Assembly (NCBI RefSeq): GCF_013282095.1
Contig: NZ_BLTJ01000009.1
Coordinates: 123,345 to 187,344 of the forward strand
Direction: 5' to 3'
Source: Enterocloster alcoholdehydrogenati
GTDB lineage: Bacteria; Bacillota; Clostridia; Lachnospirales; Lachnospiraceae
DNA length: 64,000 nucleotides
Each line of letters opens with the position of its first letter. The first letter of the stretch is position 1. Positions 8,648 through 18,270 of the stretch are shown one piece after another. Made by a program: the position numbers and the translations under genes. A model generated the notes under the pieces. The model saw only the letters and a program-made list of their open reading frames with translations, did no database searches and was not told where the DNA came from.

Positions 8648-9175
8648 CTACCTCCTTGGCCCCCTAAACATCCATATAATCATGAGAATCACCAAGACCG
8701 GCCAGATATGAGCAAGCACAAAGCCTGCCAGGCCCACGATCCCAAAGAAAATGCTCATGAGCAGAAAGATCACAAAGAAAACCACAAGGCCCGCACCCAG
8801 GCGCACATACCATTTGTTAAAGTCCAGATAATGGATATGACGGCGATCCTCAAAGGTATCATTCCTCTCTGTCCGTGATCCTCCTGTAAATGCACTGCCA
8901 GAAGAGCCGTTTGCCTTTTTGCTGTTCTCCTCTGCGGAACCGTATCCGTCGTAACCATCCGGTCTGTCCTCTGTGTCATAGGCCGCATCCACAATGGTTC
9001 TCGCTATGATCTTGGGGCCTCCCAGTGTTTCGATCACCGCCTCCTCTGCGTCCCCCTTTGCAGTTTCCTGCGTAATATATTCATCATAGTATCGTATATT
9101 TTCCTGGATAACCGAGTGAGGCACACGGCCTTCCAGCTCAGCATTTAAGCCCTGTAAAAATTCATTTTTGGTCAT
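8648..9175 (-). CDS. DUF1700/HAAS membrane protein
   Basis: Protein of 175 residues. The N-terminal helical HAAS/DUF1700 domain (about 1-75) reads MTKNEFLQGLNAELEG..., then NIRYYDEYI and ETLGGPKIIARTI. A charged low-complexity middle and two C-terminal membrane spans (VVFFVIFLLMSIFFGIVGLAGF and HIWPVLVILMIIWMF) follow. DUF1700 genes usually accompany a PadR-type regulator and are linked to membrane-stress circuits; no PadR is near. Its ATG directly abuts the TAA of the FBPase gene, so the two are translationally coupled. Function unknown. Confidence 0.85.
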   Translation of the reverse strand: MTKNEFLQGLNAELEGRVPHSVIQENIRYYDEYITQETAKGDAEEAVIETLGGPKIIARTIVDAAYDTEDRPDGYDGYGSAEENSKKANGSSGSAFTGGSRTERNDTFEDRRHIHYLDFNKWYVRLGAGLVVFFVIFLLMSIFFGIVGLAGFVLAHIWPVLVILMIIWMFRGPRR

Positions 9176-11113
9176 TTATTGTGCCCTTTCTTTTATTAAG
9201 CCTTCCCGGTAAGCAGCCACCAGCTCCTTTAGATCTGAAATTTGCTCCATCAGCTCACGGCCCTTGTCCGTATCCGCCACCATGATTCGGCGCGGCATCT
9301 TCTCCACCACAGAAACTCTGGGCGTACTGTCCTTCTTCGGGTCAAACGGCATATGTTCCGCCAAAGCCAGATGATGTGAGTTGTAGATCAGCGTATAGCC
9401 CGCAATACCGGTCGTGCTCTGGTATGCCTTTGACAGTCCGCCGTCGATGACAAAAAGCTTTCCGCCTGCCTTTACCGGCTTTTCTCCATCCTTTAGCTTT
9501 ACCGGAACGTGGCCGTTAATAATATGGGAACCGTCTACCGGAAGTCCAAACTCCTTAAGGATCTGACAGCAGACCTCTTCCTTTTCACTGAGTTTATAGT
9601 AGGGATTCATAGTCTCCCTGTGTGCTGTCTTATCTTCTATAAAATAATGTTCAAATGTAGTCATTTTATCTTTGCCGAATACAGGTGATTTGGCACCGCA
9701 CCAGAGATACCACATCAAATCCACCGCCTCCTGCTTATGCTGCTGGCCATCCGGCATAAAATAGGCATTGTGCACCTGCCGGTTTAAATAGTCCATCAGT
9801 TCCTTTCCCTTATATTCCCTTCCTCCAAAAAGCAGCGCCTCAAAGGAACCGTCCTTTTTCATAGGGATACAGCCGTGGTAAAGCAGGTTGGAATTGCAGC
9901 ACTTGTAAATTTCCCCATGGGAATACAGAAAACGGACATGACGCTGAAGCACCTCGCTGTGCCGGAAGGAGGCGGACAGCACCCTGAGAAGTTCCTTTTC
10001 TCCTCTGGTCAGCTCCAGGGGATTTCTGGGATCAATGGTAGGAAAATTCATATCCAGCATGGGATATGTCTTTTCACCAATGGAAACGGTTCCCTTTTCA
10101 TAGTTCACAGCCGGAAGCAGCAGCCGTTCCTCCATCCCGTATTCGGGATGGCGCATGATCATGGCCCCTTCTACCTTAAACTGTATGATCGCAATGGCCT
10201 TGTGCATCCTGGCTGCCAGACCGGGATCCACAGCATCATAGACATTTTCATCCAGTATTTTAGGCATAAAACGTTCACAGGGGTCATCCTGGTACACTCT
10301 GGCCGCAAACATGGACAGCGGGCGCAGGTTTATGCCATAGCCGTCCTCCAGCACATCAAAGCTGTTGTAGCTGATGGCAATCCGCAGAACGTTGCAGATA
10401 CAGGCCAGATTGCCGGCAGCCGCTCCCATCCATGAAATATCATGATTGCCCCACTGGATGTCCACATCGTGAAAGCTCATCAGCTCCTGCATGATGATAT
10501 CAGCTCTTGGCCCCCTATCGAAAATGTCCCCGATAATGTGGAGATTGTCAATGGTCAGGTTCTGGATCAGGCGGCACAAGGCTGCGATAAACTTGTCCGC
10601 AATGCTGTTGTCGATGATGGAATGGATAATTTCATTGTAATAGAGCTTTTTATTCTCGTCGTTTCCGTCCACATGGAGCAGCTCATCAATGGCGTAGGCA
10701 TACTCCTTCGGCATCTTTTTGCGGACCTTGGACCGGGTATATTTGGATGATACCTCCCGGCAGATCTGCACCAGCCGGTAAATGGTAATGCGCTGCCAGT
10801 CCTCCGTACAGCGGCCCTGATTCATCATCCTGGGAAGATGGCGCTCCGGATAGTAGATCAGATTTGCCAGCTGCAGCTGCTCTTCCTCCGGTATCACATA
10901 TCCGAAGGTTTCCTTTATCTTCTCCCGTATGATACCGGAAGAGGACCGCAGCAAATGGATAAATGCCTCATACTCACCATGAAGATCGCTGAAGAAATAT
11001 TCCGTTCCCTTGGGAAGGCTGCAGATCGCCATCAGATTTACGATTTCTCCCGTGGCCTCTTTCACCGATGGAAATTCTCTCGCAAGCAGTTTAAGATATG
11101 CCACATCTCTCAT
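9176..11113 (-). CDS. fbp: fructose-1,6-bisphosphatase, class III
   Basis: Gluconeogenic phosphatase converting fructose 1,6-bisphosphate to fructose 6-phosphate. At 645 residues it is the usual length for class III (Firmicute) enzymes. The metallophosphoesterase motifs are clear: SDLHGEYEAF (about residue 43), IIGDIFDRGPRAD (about 193) and WGNHDISWMGAA (about 221). A final NGHVPVK and FVIDGGLS form the C-terminal metal/substrate half. It is not related in sequence to the class I or II enzymes. The gene is co-transcribed with the DUF1700 gene downstream. The ATG at 11113 has GGGGG 5 nt upstream. Confidence 0.95.
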   Translation of the reverse strand: MRDVAYLKLLAREFPSVKEATGEIVNLMAICSLPKGTEYFFSDLHGEYEAFIHLLRSSSGIIREKIKETFGYVIPEEEQLQLANLIYYPERHLPRMMNQGRCTEDWQRITIYRLVQICREVSSKYTRSKVRKKMPKEYAYAIDELLHVDGNDENKKLYYNEIIHSIIDNSIADKFIAALCRLIQNLTIDNLHIIGDIFDRGPRADIIMQELMSFHDVDIQWGNHDISWMGAAAGNLACICNVLRIAISYNSFDVLEDGYGINLRPLSMFAARVYQDDPCERFMPKILDENVYDAVDPGLAARMHKAIAIIQFKVEGAMIMRHPEYGMEERLLLPAVNYEKGTVSIGEKTYPMLDMNFPTIDPRNPLELTRGEKELLRVLSASFRHSEVLQRHVRFLYSHGEIYKCCNSNLLYHGCIPMKKDGSFEALLFGGREYKGKELMDYLNRQVHNAYFMPDGQQHKQEAVDLMWYLWCGAKSPVFGKDKMTTFEHYFIEDKTAHRETMNPYYKLSEKEEVCCQILKEFGLPVDGSHIINGHVPVKLKDGEKPVKAGGKLFVIDGGLSKAYQSTTGIAGYTLIYNSHHLALAEHMPFDPKKDSTPRVSVVEKMPRRIMVADTDKGRELMEQISDLKELVAAYREGLIKERAQ

Positions 11114-11242
11114 AATATATTCCCCCGTCTTTTATTGCATTTTGGCTAGGTTTATAGTACCATACTTATGGATTATTTTAAAGTTTTTCCCAGAAAACAA
11201 CTTTTAAATTTTTATAAAGAAAGTCTCAGAAAGGAACTTGAT

Positions 11243-12046
11243 ATGGAAGAATTATATGTATTTGGAACCGGAAACGCTCAGGCAGTCCGCTGCTACAATA
11301 CCTGCTTTGCCTTAAAGGACAGAGAGGAATTTTTCATGGTGGATGCCGGAGGAGGAAACGGTATTTTAAAGATACTTGAGGATATGAAGGTAGAGCTTTC
11401 CCAGATCCATCATATTTTCGTGACGCATGAGCATACGGATCACATTCTGGGGATCGTCTGGATGGTGCGGATGATCGCAACGGCTATGAAAAAAGGAAAT
11501 TATGAGGGACAGCTTCGGATTTACTGCCACCATGAACTGACCGATACCATTTCTACCCTCTGCCGTCTGACCCTTCAGGGGAAATTTTATAAAATGATCG
11601 GCGAACGCATTTTCCTGGTACCGGTGGAGGATGGGGAGACTGTACGGATCCTGGATCATGATGTAACCTTCTTCGACATTCTGTCTACCAAGGCAAAACA
11701 GTTCGGCTTTACGTTCGCTCTGAAAGACGGCAGAAAGCTTACCTGCGCCGGAGATGAGCCGCTAAGCGCAGAGTGCGTACCTTATGTAAAGGGAAGTTCC
11801 TGGCTTCTCCATGAGGCATTCTGCCTCTATGAGGACAGGGATCGTTTTAAGCCCTATGAAAAGCATCACAGTACCGTGAAAGAGGCCTGTGAACTGGCTG
11901 AACGCCTTGATATACCCCATCTTGTGCTGTGGCACACAGAGGATAAACGGCTGGCCGACCGCAAGGCGCTTTATACGGCCGAGGGGAAAGAATACTATCG
12001 CGGAGAGCTCCATGTACCGGACGATGGGGAAATCCTTTCTTTATAG
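11243..12046 (+). CDS. MBL-fold metallohydrolase (RNase Z-like)
   Basis: Cytoplasmic metallo-beta-lactamase-fold hydrolase of 267 residues. The zinc motif is VTHEHTDHILG (about residue 57), with further ligands likely in CAGDEP, LLHEAF and the late His in LVLWHTED. HSTVKEACELAE resembles the tail of tRNase Z family members, but the protein lacks other hallmarks, so the substrate is unknown. The open frame extends upstream to 11168. I chose ATG 11243 because AGGAA lies 6 nt before it and the protein then begins at the fold (MEELYVFGTGNAQAV). It is divergent from fbp. Confidence 0.85.
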   Translation: MEELYVFGTGNAQAVRCYNTCFALKDREEFFMVDAGGGNGILKILEDMKVELSQIHHIFVTHEHTDHILGIVWMVRMIATAMKKGNYEGQLRIYCHHELTDTISTLCRLTLQGKFYKMIGERIFLVPVEDGETVRILDHDVTFFDILSTKAKQFGFTFALKDGRKLTCAGDEPLSAECVPYVKGSSWLLHEAFCLYEDRDRFKPYEKHHSTVKEACELAERLDIPHLVLWHTEDKRLADRKALYTAEGKEYYRGELHVPDDGEILSL

Positions 12047-12075
12047 CCCGGCAGCCGGCAAACGGCATTATAGCG

Positions 12076-12112
12076 AAAACAGCGTATATCGTAAAACGAT
12101 ATACGCTGTTTT
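12076..12112. terminator. bidirectional terminator
   Basis: A perfect 17-bp stem (12076-12092 with 12096-12112) has a 3-base loop. It is flanked by A4 and T4, so it can end both the MBL gene (plus) and the alcohol dehydrogenase gene (minus). Confidence 0.9.
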
Positions 12113-12172
12113 CATCTCTATGTCTTTTGCACTTGTCTCTCCACTATATCCCGTATGGTCATCCCTTTTGTT

Positions 12173-13357
12173 CTATTCTCCCAGAGCCATTTCATAAATA
12201 CGGATCATGTCTGCCTCATCCAGCTCCTTTACCCCTGTCAGCGTCCGTTTTCCGTGGTCGGAGCATTTTTCTGCCATCTCTTTAAAGGAGGACGGAGAAA
12301 CTCCCAGTTCCTTCAGGGTAACGGGCATATTCAGTTCGCAAAAGAATTTTTCCGTGGCCCTGATACCGGCCAGCGCCGTTTTCTCTGGATGTTCAAAATC
12401 CATATCCAGATTCCACACATTGACCGCATACCGGGCAAAGCGGCTTATGTTATGACGGTATACGTATCTCGCCCAGGAAGCCCACAGAGCCGACAGCCCT
12501 GCGCCGTGGGCAATCCGGTCATCCATACCGGAAAGCTCATGTTCCAGCTGGTGCACCTGCATAAATACCGTTCGGCCAGCTCCCGTCAGATCATTGTGAG
12601 ACAGGCTTCCCGCCCACATCAGAGCAGCCCTTGCCTCATAGTCATCCGGTCTCTGATCCGCCGTCCGTCCCGCCTCGATAACGGTCTTTAAAAGTCCCTC
12701 TGCGATGCGGTCTGTCAGCGGCGTGTCCTCCCCCTGGCTGAAATACCGCTCCAGAGTGTGCATCATAATATCCACTGTTCCGCAGCCTGTCTGAAACCGG
12801 CTTACCGTATAGGTCAGTTCCGGGTTACAGATAGAAAATAAGGGACGATGTGTTACACTGTTAAATCCGCGCTTTAAGCCGTTTTCCTCATTTGTGATCA
12901 CACAGGAGGCGCTCATCTCACTTCCGGCCGCGGCCAGCGTGAGTATAACGCCTACAGGAAGGGCTTTCCTGGGCACTGCCTCCTTCATATGGAATTTCCA
13001 TACATCCATATCAGGATTGCCTGCGCCGTCGGCAATACATTTGGACGAATCAATCACACTTCCCCCACCTACAGCCAGAACGAAATCCACATTTTCTTTC
13101 CGGCACAGGGCGATTCCCTCTCTGGCCATGGAAAGCACCGGATTCGCCTGAACTCCGCCAAAGAGCACATACGCAATCCCTTCAGCTTTTAACGAAGTCT
13201 GAATCTGATCCAGCAGTCCGCTCTTTTTTACGCTTCCCCCTCCAAAATGTACCAGCACCTTCTTAAATCCGTATTCCCGAATCAGTTTTCCCACCTGCAA
13301 ATGGGTGCCCTTTCCGAAAATCATACGGGTTGGGGCGTAAAATTCAAAATTTTCCAT
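12173..13357 (-). CDS. iron-containing alcohol dehydrogenase (butanol dehydrogenase/YqhD group)
   Basis: NAD(P)H-dependent group III alcohol dehydrogenase of 394 residues that reduces aldehydes to alcohols. The N-terminal nucleotide half has FYAPTRMIFGKG, KVLVHFGGGSVKKSG and FVLAVGGGSVIDSSK. Metal-ligand helices follow in TVDIMMHTLERYF and MDDRIAHGAGLSALW. The upstream ATG at 13381 is unlikely; GGAGGAGG lies 8 nt before ATG 13357, which begins MENFEFYAPTR. The substrate cannot be deduced. It stands alone between a bidirectional terminator and a divergent M23 gene. Confidence 0.92.
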   Translation of the reverse strand: MENFEFYAPTRMIFGKGTHLQVGKLIREYGFKKVLVHFGGGSVKKSGLLDQIQTSLKAEGIAYVLFGGVQANPVLSMAREGIALCRKENVDFVLAVGGGSVIDSSKCIADGAGNPDMDVWKFHMKEAVPRKALPVGVILTLAAAGSEMSASCVITNEENGLKRGFNSVTHRPLFSICNPELTYTVSRFQTGCGTVDIMMHTLERYFSQGEDTPLTDRIAEGLLKTVIEAGRTADQRPDDYEARAALMWAGSLSHNDLTGAGRTVFMQVHQLEHELSGMDDRIAHGAGLSALWASWARYVYRHNISRFARYAVNVWNLDMDFEHPEKTALAGIRATEKFFCELNMPVTLKELGVSPSSFKEMAEKCSDHGKRTLTGVKELDEADMIRIYEMALGE

Positions 13358-13509
13358 GGAAATTTCCTCCTCCTTCGGCAATCATTTCTCAAGCTAAACT
13401 CCATTTTATCACATCCAGACTATTTTCTCAATTTGATCCTGCCATCATATTTTTCCCTTTCCCCCCATAAAATGGTTTCAGAATCTTAATCTCCAAAGAG
13501 GAAATTCAT

Positions 13510-14655
13510 ATGAACCCTTTCCGGCGTTTTTTCTTCCATTGTTTTCTCATCTTTCAGAAACATTCCCTAAAGCTGATCTGGGCGGAGGCTCTGGTGCTTG
13601 CAGTCCTTCTTTTTCCTCTGCTTTCCTGTTTCCCCAGGCAGGGGATGGCGATTTTTACCGGAGTTTCCACCGCCTCCCCATCCGACGCGGCCCGCCATGC
13701 GGAAAAAAGCCAGGTGAAATGGGTGGATTTTCATGTAACCAGCGAGGCCATGAACCAGGCCTTTCGGTACGATGTGGATACGCTTCAAAAGGAGGTTCAT
13801 TTAAACTGGGTGGATCTGCTGGCTCTGCTGGGGGCAAAATACGGAGGAGATTTTTCAGCCTACAAGGCGGAGGAGATGAGCCAGCTGGCAGAAGCGGTGT
13901 TAAGCGGAGAAACGACCATGGATATGCTCAGGAAAGAATGGAAAAATTTTGACTATTACCGCGAGGCTTACGGAGCAGTGTTAGATGGGATGGTAGGTGT
14001 ATTCCAGGCAGAAATTCCGGCAAGCGAGGCTCCTGCAGAATATCAGACAGAAAGCACGGCCTCCCAGTCCCCCCCAGACACGGTCTGGGTGACGAAATAC
14101 GGCTTAAAAGCCTTCTCCCCTATTGCCAAAGGCTTCCCCTACAATGATTACGACGATTTTGGCGCAGCCAGAAGCTACGGCTTTAAGCGCCAGCATCTGG
14201 GCCACGATATGATGGGGCAGGTAGGAACGCCCATAATCGCGGTGGAATCCGGCTATGTAGAAGCAATCGGCTGGAACCCTTACGGCGGCTGGCGGCTGGG
14301 AATACGCAGTCTGGACAAAAAACGCTACTATTACTACGCCCACCTTCGGAAAAACTACCCCTATCAGTCAAATCTCTCACAGGGCAGCTATGTTCAGGCA
14401 GGGGATGTGATCGGCTATCTGGGCCGTACCGGCTACAGTTCTACGGAAAATACCAACAATATTGACACGCCCCACCTTCATTTTGGTCTGGAACTGATCT
14501 TTGACGAGGCCAGAAGGGAGGCTGGAAAAGAGGTTTGGATTGATTGCTATGAGCTGGTTAAATTCTTAGAGAGAAACCGCTGCGAAACGGTAAAAGCAGA
14601 GGGAACCAAGGAGTGGAAACGGATATATGGAATGAAAGAAGGCTCTGCCGGATAG
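13510..14655 (+). CDS. membrane-anchored M23 (LytM) peptidase
   Basis: Peptidoglycan endopeptidase-type protein of 381 residues. An N-terminal membrane segment (LKLIWAEALVLAVLLFPLLSC) is followed by a helical linker domain (about 70-165) and a Ser/Pro-rich hinge. The LytM domain spans about 205-355, with the zinc motifs HLGHDMMGQVGTPI (HxxxD) and the final DTPHLHFGLEL (HxH). The zinc set looks complete, so it is probably active rather than a SpoIIQ-like inactive form. AGAGGAA 8 nt upstream supports the ATG. It lies alone, divergent from the alcohol dehydrogenase. Confidence 0.88.
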   Translation: MNPFRRFFFHCFLIFQKHSLKLIWAEALVLAVLLFPLLSCFPRQGMAIFTGVSTASPSDAARHAEKSQVKWVDFHVTSEAMNQAFRYDVDTLQKEVHLNWVDLLALLGAKYGGDFSAYKAEEMSQLAEAVLSGETTMDMLRKEWKNFDYYREAYGAVLDGMVGVFQAEIPASEAPAEYQTESTASQSPPDTVWVTKYGLKAFSPIAKGFPYNDYDDFGAARSYGFKRQHLGHDMMGQVGTPIIAVESGYVEAIGWNPYGGWRLGIRSLDKKRYYYYAHLRKNYPYQSNLSQGSYVQAGDVIGYLGRTGYSSTENTNNIDTPHLHFGLELIFDEARREAGKEVWIDCYELVKFLERNRCETVKAEGTKEWKRIYGMKEGSAG

Positions 14656-14702
14656 CTGTCCAAGGGGGTTCTTTCACTCCATTGCGTCCAGATTACACAG
14701 TT

Positions 14703-15941
14703 CTATGAAAGTCTGTGAATAAACAGACCGCTTCTCAGCTTTGGCTCAAACCAGGTAGATTTAGGAGGCATCAGCCGTCCTGCATCTGCCACGGCCAAAA
14801 GTTCTGCGATAGAGGTGGGGTACATGGAAAATGCCACCTGCATATCCCTTTCCACTCTCCGTTCCAGCTCTTTTAATCCACGGATCCCGCCGATAAAATC
14901 GATCCGGCGATCTGTTCTCGGATCTCCTATGCCCAGAACCGGCCCCAGCAGCTGATCCTGTAAAACAGACACATCCAGCCCTGCCACCGGGTCCTTGCTT
15001 TGATATTCCGGCCGTATTTTCAGCGAATACCAGGTTTTATCCAGATACATCCCAAAGGTTCCCTTCTCCTCTGGCCCGAATGGCCCGGTTCCCAGTTCTG
15101 TCACCTCAAATTTCTCTTCAGCGGCCTTTAAAAATCCCGCTTTATCCAGGCCGTTTAAGTCCCTTACCACACGGTTATAAGGCAGGATCATCAGTTCATC
15201 ATCGGGAAACAGCACAGCTAAGAAGTAATTAAACGGTTCTTCTCCCGTATAGCCCGGCTGCTCCTGCCGTCTTTTAAGCCCTGCCTTCACTGCCGAAGCC
15301 GCTCTGTGGTGGCCGTCTGCAATATATGCCGCCGGAATTTTCTCAAAAGCCGCTTCAATCGCCTTTATCTCCTGTGAGAGGCCTATCTTCCATACCCTGT
15401 GACGGATCCCATCCTCGGACACAAAATCATAAAGCGCTTCCTGTTCCTTAGCCTTCTCTACCCTATCTTTTAACTCATCCTGTTTTCTGTAAGCCAGAAA
15501 AATGGGGCCTGTATGCGCATTAGTGATATCCACATGACGGATGCGGTCCAGTTCCTTTTCCTCTCTGGTATTCTCGTGTTTTCTGATCACACCGTTTATA
15601 TAATCATCCACCGCACAGCAGGCCACAATTCCTGTCTGGCTGCGGCCGTCCATGGTAAGCTCATACAGATAGTAGGCCTGCTCCGGTTCCGTCACATAGA
15701 CGCCGTCTGCAATCTGCTGATCCAGAAGTTCTCTGGCCTTTTCATATACCTTGTCGTCATATGTATCCACATCTGCTGGAAACTGCGTCTCCGCCCGGTC
15801 AATATTTAAAAAGGAAAGGGGATTTCCCTTCACTGCCTCACAGGCTTCCTCCCGGCTGTATACATCGTAGGGGAGAGCCGCTGTCTGAGAAGCCATATCC
15901 TTTGCCGGTCTGATACAGATAAATGGTTTTACAACTGCCAT
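14703..15941 (-). CDS. DUF1015 family protein, serC-serA operon partner
   Basis: DUF1015 protein of 412 residues; function not established to my knowledge. Family marks are LPYDVYSREEA near the N-terminus, RKHENTREEKELDR (about 130), NAHTGPIFLAY, and IADGHHRAASAV near residue 210. DGHHR is reminiscent of the ParB/sulfiredoxin fold that also houses free-serine kinases. It follows serA by 79 bases, with a GGAGCC/GGCTCC hairpin in the gap and a good AAGGAG site. The repeated company of serine-synthesis genes suggests a role in phosphoserine or serine metabolism; this is inference. No serB is present in the window. Confidence 0.85.
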   Translation of the reverse strand: MAVVKPFICIRPAKDMASQTAALPYDVYSREEACEAVKGNPLSFLNIDRAETQFPADVDTYDDKVYEKARELLDQQIADGVYVTEPEQAYYLYELTMDGRSQTGIVACCAVDDYINGVIRKHENTREEKELDRIRHVDITNAHTGPIFLAYRKQDELKDRVEKAKEQEALYDFVSEDGIRHRVWKIGLSQEIKAIEAAFEKIPAAYIADGHHRAASAVKAGLKRRQEQPGYTGEEPFNYFLAVLFPDDELMILPYNRVVRDLNGLDKAGFLKAAEEKFEVTELGTGPFGPEEKGTFGMYLDKTWYSLKIRPEYQSKDPVAGLDVSVLQDQLLGPVLGIGDPRTDRRIDFIGGIRGLKELERRVERDMQVAFSMYPTSIAELLAVADAGRLMPPKSTWFEPKLRSGLFIHRLS

Positions 15942-16020
15942 ATGTTTTCTCCTTTATATCAGGAGCCTCCGCAGCCCTCCGGCCATGAAGGCTCCCAAAT
16001 CTCTTTTTGGATTCTGTTTG

Positions 16021-17184
16021 TCACTTTACCCTGCGTACCCGGAGAACACCCTCGATTGTCTTTAACCGCTCAATCGTCGCCTCTTCCAGACTGTGCTCCA
16101 GATCTACCAGCGTATAAGCGAACCTGTCGCGGCTCTTGTTTGTCATGTCGGTGATATTTGCCCCCTGAGCCGCCAGAATAGCAGTAATCTGCCCGATCAT
16201 GTTGGGAATGTTCTTATGAAGCACAGCCACGCGGCTCTCTGTCTGGCACACCCCCATATCGCAGGACGGATAATTGACCGAATTACGGATATTGCCATTT
16301 TCCAGATAATCTGTCAGTTCCTGTACGGCCATAACTGCACAGTTATCCTCCGACTCCTTTGTGGATGCTCCCAGATGGGGCATCAGGATCACACGGTCCA
16401 TATTTGCCACTTTGGGATTGGGGAAATCACTGACGTATCTTGCTACCCTGCCTGCCGCGACAGCCTCTGCCATATCGTCATCATTTACCAGTATATCTCT
16501 GGCAAAGTTTAAGATCACCACACCGTCCTTCATCATATCCAGCTTTTCTTTATCGATCATACCCTTCGTAGATTCTAAAAGCGGCACATGCACGGTGATA
16601 TAGTCACATTCCCGAAAAATGGTATCTGCGTTGGTAATGTGCTTTACATTTCTTGAAAGCCTCCAGGCTGCATTGACAGAGAGATACGGGTCATAACCGT
16701 ACACCTCCATGCCCAGGTGAGTAGCTGCATTGGCCACTTCAGCGCCGATGGCTCCCAGACCGATCACGCCCAGTTTCTTTCCCTTGATTTCACAGCCTGC
16801 AAAGGCCTTCTTGCTCTTTTCCGTTGTCTTTGCGATCTGAGGATCCGCGGCATTTTCCTTACACCACGCAAGGCCGCCTGCAATGTCCCTGGATGCCAGA
16901 AACAGCCCCGCCAGTACAAGTTCCTTTACGCCGTTTGCATTGGCTCCGGGGGTATTGAAAACCACGATCCCCTGCTGTGCGCACTCGTCGAGAGGGATAT
17001 TGTTGACACCGGCCCCGGCACGTCCCACGGCTAACAGGTTCTCTGGCAGCTCCATCTCATGCATGGAAGCGCTTCTCACCAGGAGAGCATCCGCCTCCGC
17101 CGCCTGATCCGTGAAAACGTAATCCTCTGGAAACAGCTTGGTTCCGCACTCTGCAATGGGATTTAAGCAATGGATCTTTTTCAT
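16021..17184 (-). CDS. serA: phosphoglycerate dehydrogenase
   Basis: First enzyme of serine synthesis, oxidising 3-phosphoglycerate with NAD. At 387 residues it is the short clostridial form. The NAD-binding fold is LGVIGLGAIGAEVAN (about 138-152), followed by YGYDPYLS. Substrate and catalytic residues lie in ANGVKELVLAGL, VHVPLLESTKGMI and LILNFAR-type strands, with a His in MPHLGASTKESEDN. A C-terminal ACT domain (about 315-387: VAVLHKNIPNMIGQITAIL) suggests serine feedback control. Its start lies 3 bases after the serC stop, so the genes are coupled. Confidence 0.95.
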   Translation of the reverse strand: MKKIHCLNPIAECGTKLFPEDYVFTDQAAEADALLVRSASMHEMELPENLLAVGRAGAGVNNIPLDECAQQGIVVFNTPGANANGVKELVLAGLFLASRDIAGGLAWCKENAADPQIAKTTEKSKKAFAGCEIKGKKLGVIGLGAIGAEVANAATHLGMEVYGYDPYLSVNAAWRLSRNVKHITNADTIFRECDYITVHVPLLESTKGMIDKEKLDMMKDGVVILNFARDILVNDDDMAEAVAAGRVARYVSDFPNPKVANMDRVILMPHLGASTKESEDNCAVMAVQELTDYLENGNIRNSVNYPSCDMGVCQTESRVAVLHKNIPNMIGQITAILAAQGANITDMTNKSRDRFAYTLVDLEHSLEEATIERLKTIEGVLRVRRVK

Positions 17185-17187
17185 ATT

Positions 17188-18270
17188 CTACCCCCTCTTC
17201 TTCTCAAAATCATCCATAAATGCAACCAGTTTCTCCACGCCTTCCATGGGCATGGCATTGTAAATGCTGGCTCTCATACCGCCTACGGTACGGTGCCCTT
17301 TTAGATTTTCCAGTCCCGCGGCCTTTGACTCCTTTACAAAGAGGGCGTCCAGAGCCTCATCTCCTGTGATAAAAGGAACATTCATCAGCGAGCGATCCTT
17401 CTTCTCTACGGTTCCCTTAAACAGACGGCTCTGATCCAGGAAATCGTAAAGAAGCTTTGCCTTCTTTTCGTTGCGCTTTTTCATTTCTTCCAGACCGCCC
17501 ATTTCCTTCAGCCACTTAAATACCTTACCGCAGATGTAAATGCCGTAGGTAGGCGGCGTATTGTACAGAGAACCTGCATCTGCATGGGTCTTATACCGCA
17601 GCATGGCAGGCGTTCCCTCTAACACATCCTCGCGGATCAGATCCTCTCTGGCAATCACGATGACCGTACCGGCCGGCCCCACGTTTTTTTGTGCTCCGGC
17701 GAAGATCAGACCGTATTTTGCTACATCCACCGGTTCGGATAAGAAACAGGAGGACTGATCCGCTACCAGATCCTTTCCCTTCGTATCAGGCAGCGTCCAG
17801 AACTTCGTTCCATAAATGGTATTATTTTCACAGATATAAACATAGTCCGCGTTCTCCGATACGGGAAGGTCGGAGCAGTCCGGGATATAGGAAAATGTCC
17901 GATCTTCGCTGGAGGCAATGGCATTTGCCTGGCCATACATCCCTGCTTCCTGATATGCCTTCTTTGCCCACTGGCCTGTAATAATATAATCCGCAGCCCG
18001 GTTCTTCATCAGATTCATAGGCACCATCGCAAACTGCTGGGACGCGCCGCCCTGCAGGAAAAGCACCCGGTAATTGTCAGGAATATGTAGAAGATCACGC
18101 AGGTCTGATTCCGCAGCTTTGATAATGTCATCATAAGCCTTTGAGCGGTGGCTCATCTCCATCACTGACATTCCGGTGCCTCTGTAATCCAGCATCTCTG
18201 CTGCAGCTTCCTTCAGTACAGCCTCCGGCAGCACCGCCGGACCTGCTGAAAAATTATAAACTCTGCTCAT
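17188..18270 (-). CDS. serC: phosphoserine aminotransferase
   Basis: PLP-dependent transaminase of 360 residues that makes phosphoserine from 3-phosphohydroxypyruvate and glutamate. It begins with the family start YNFSAGPAVLP and has FLQGGASQQFAMVPMNL. The PLP lysine lies in FAGAQKNVGPAGT (about residue 190), and GGMRASIYNAMP is near the end. The AGGAGG 7 nt upstream fixes the start. It is the first gene of the serC-serA-DUF1015 operon, with a promoter about 150 bases upstream. Confidence 0.96.
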   Translation of the reverse strand: MSRVYNFSAGPAVLPEAVLKEAAAEMLDYRGTGMSVMEMSHRSKAYDDIIKAAESDLRDLLHIPDNYRVLFLQGGASQQFAMVPMNLMKNRAADYIITGQWAKKAYQEAGMYGQANAIASSEDRTFSYIPDCSDLPVSENADYVYICENNTIYGTKFWTLPDTKGKDLVADQSSCFLSEPVDVAKYGLIFAGAQKNVGPAGTVIVIAREDLIREDVLEGTPAMLRYKTHADAGSLYNTPPTYGIYICGKVFKWLKEMGGLEEMKKRNEKKAKLLYDFLDQSRLFKGTVEKKDRSLMNVPFITGDEALDALFVKESKAAGLENLKGHRTVGGMRASIYNAMPMEGVEKLVAFMDDFEKKRG

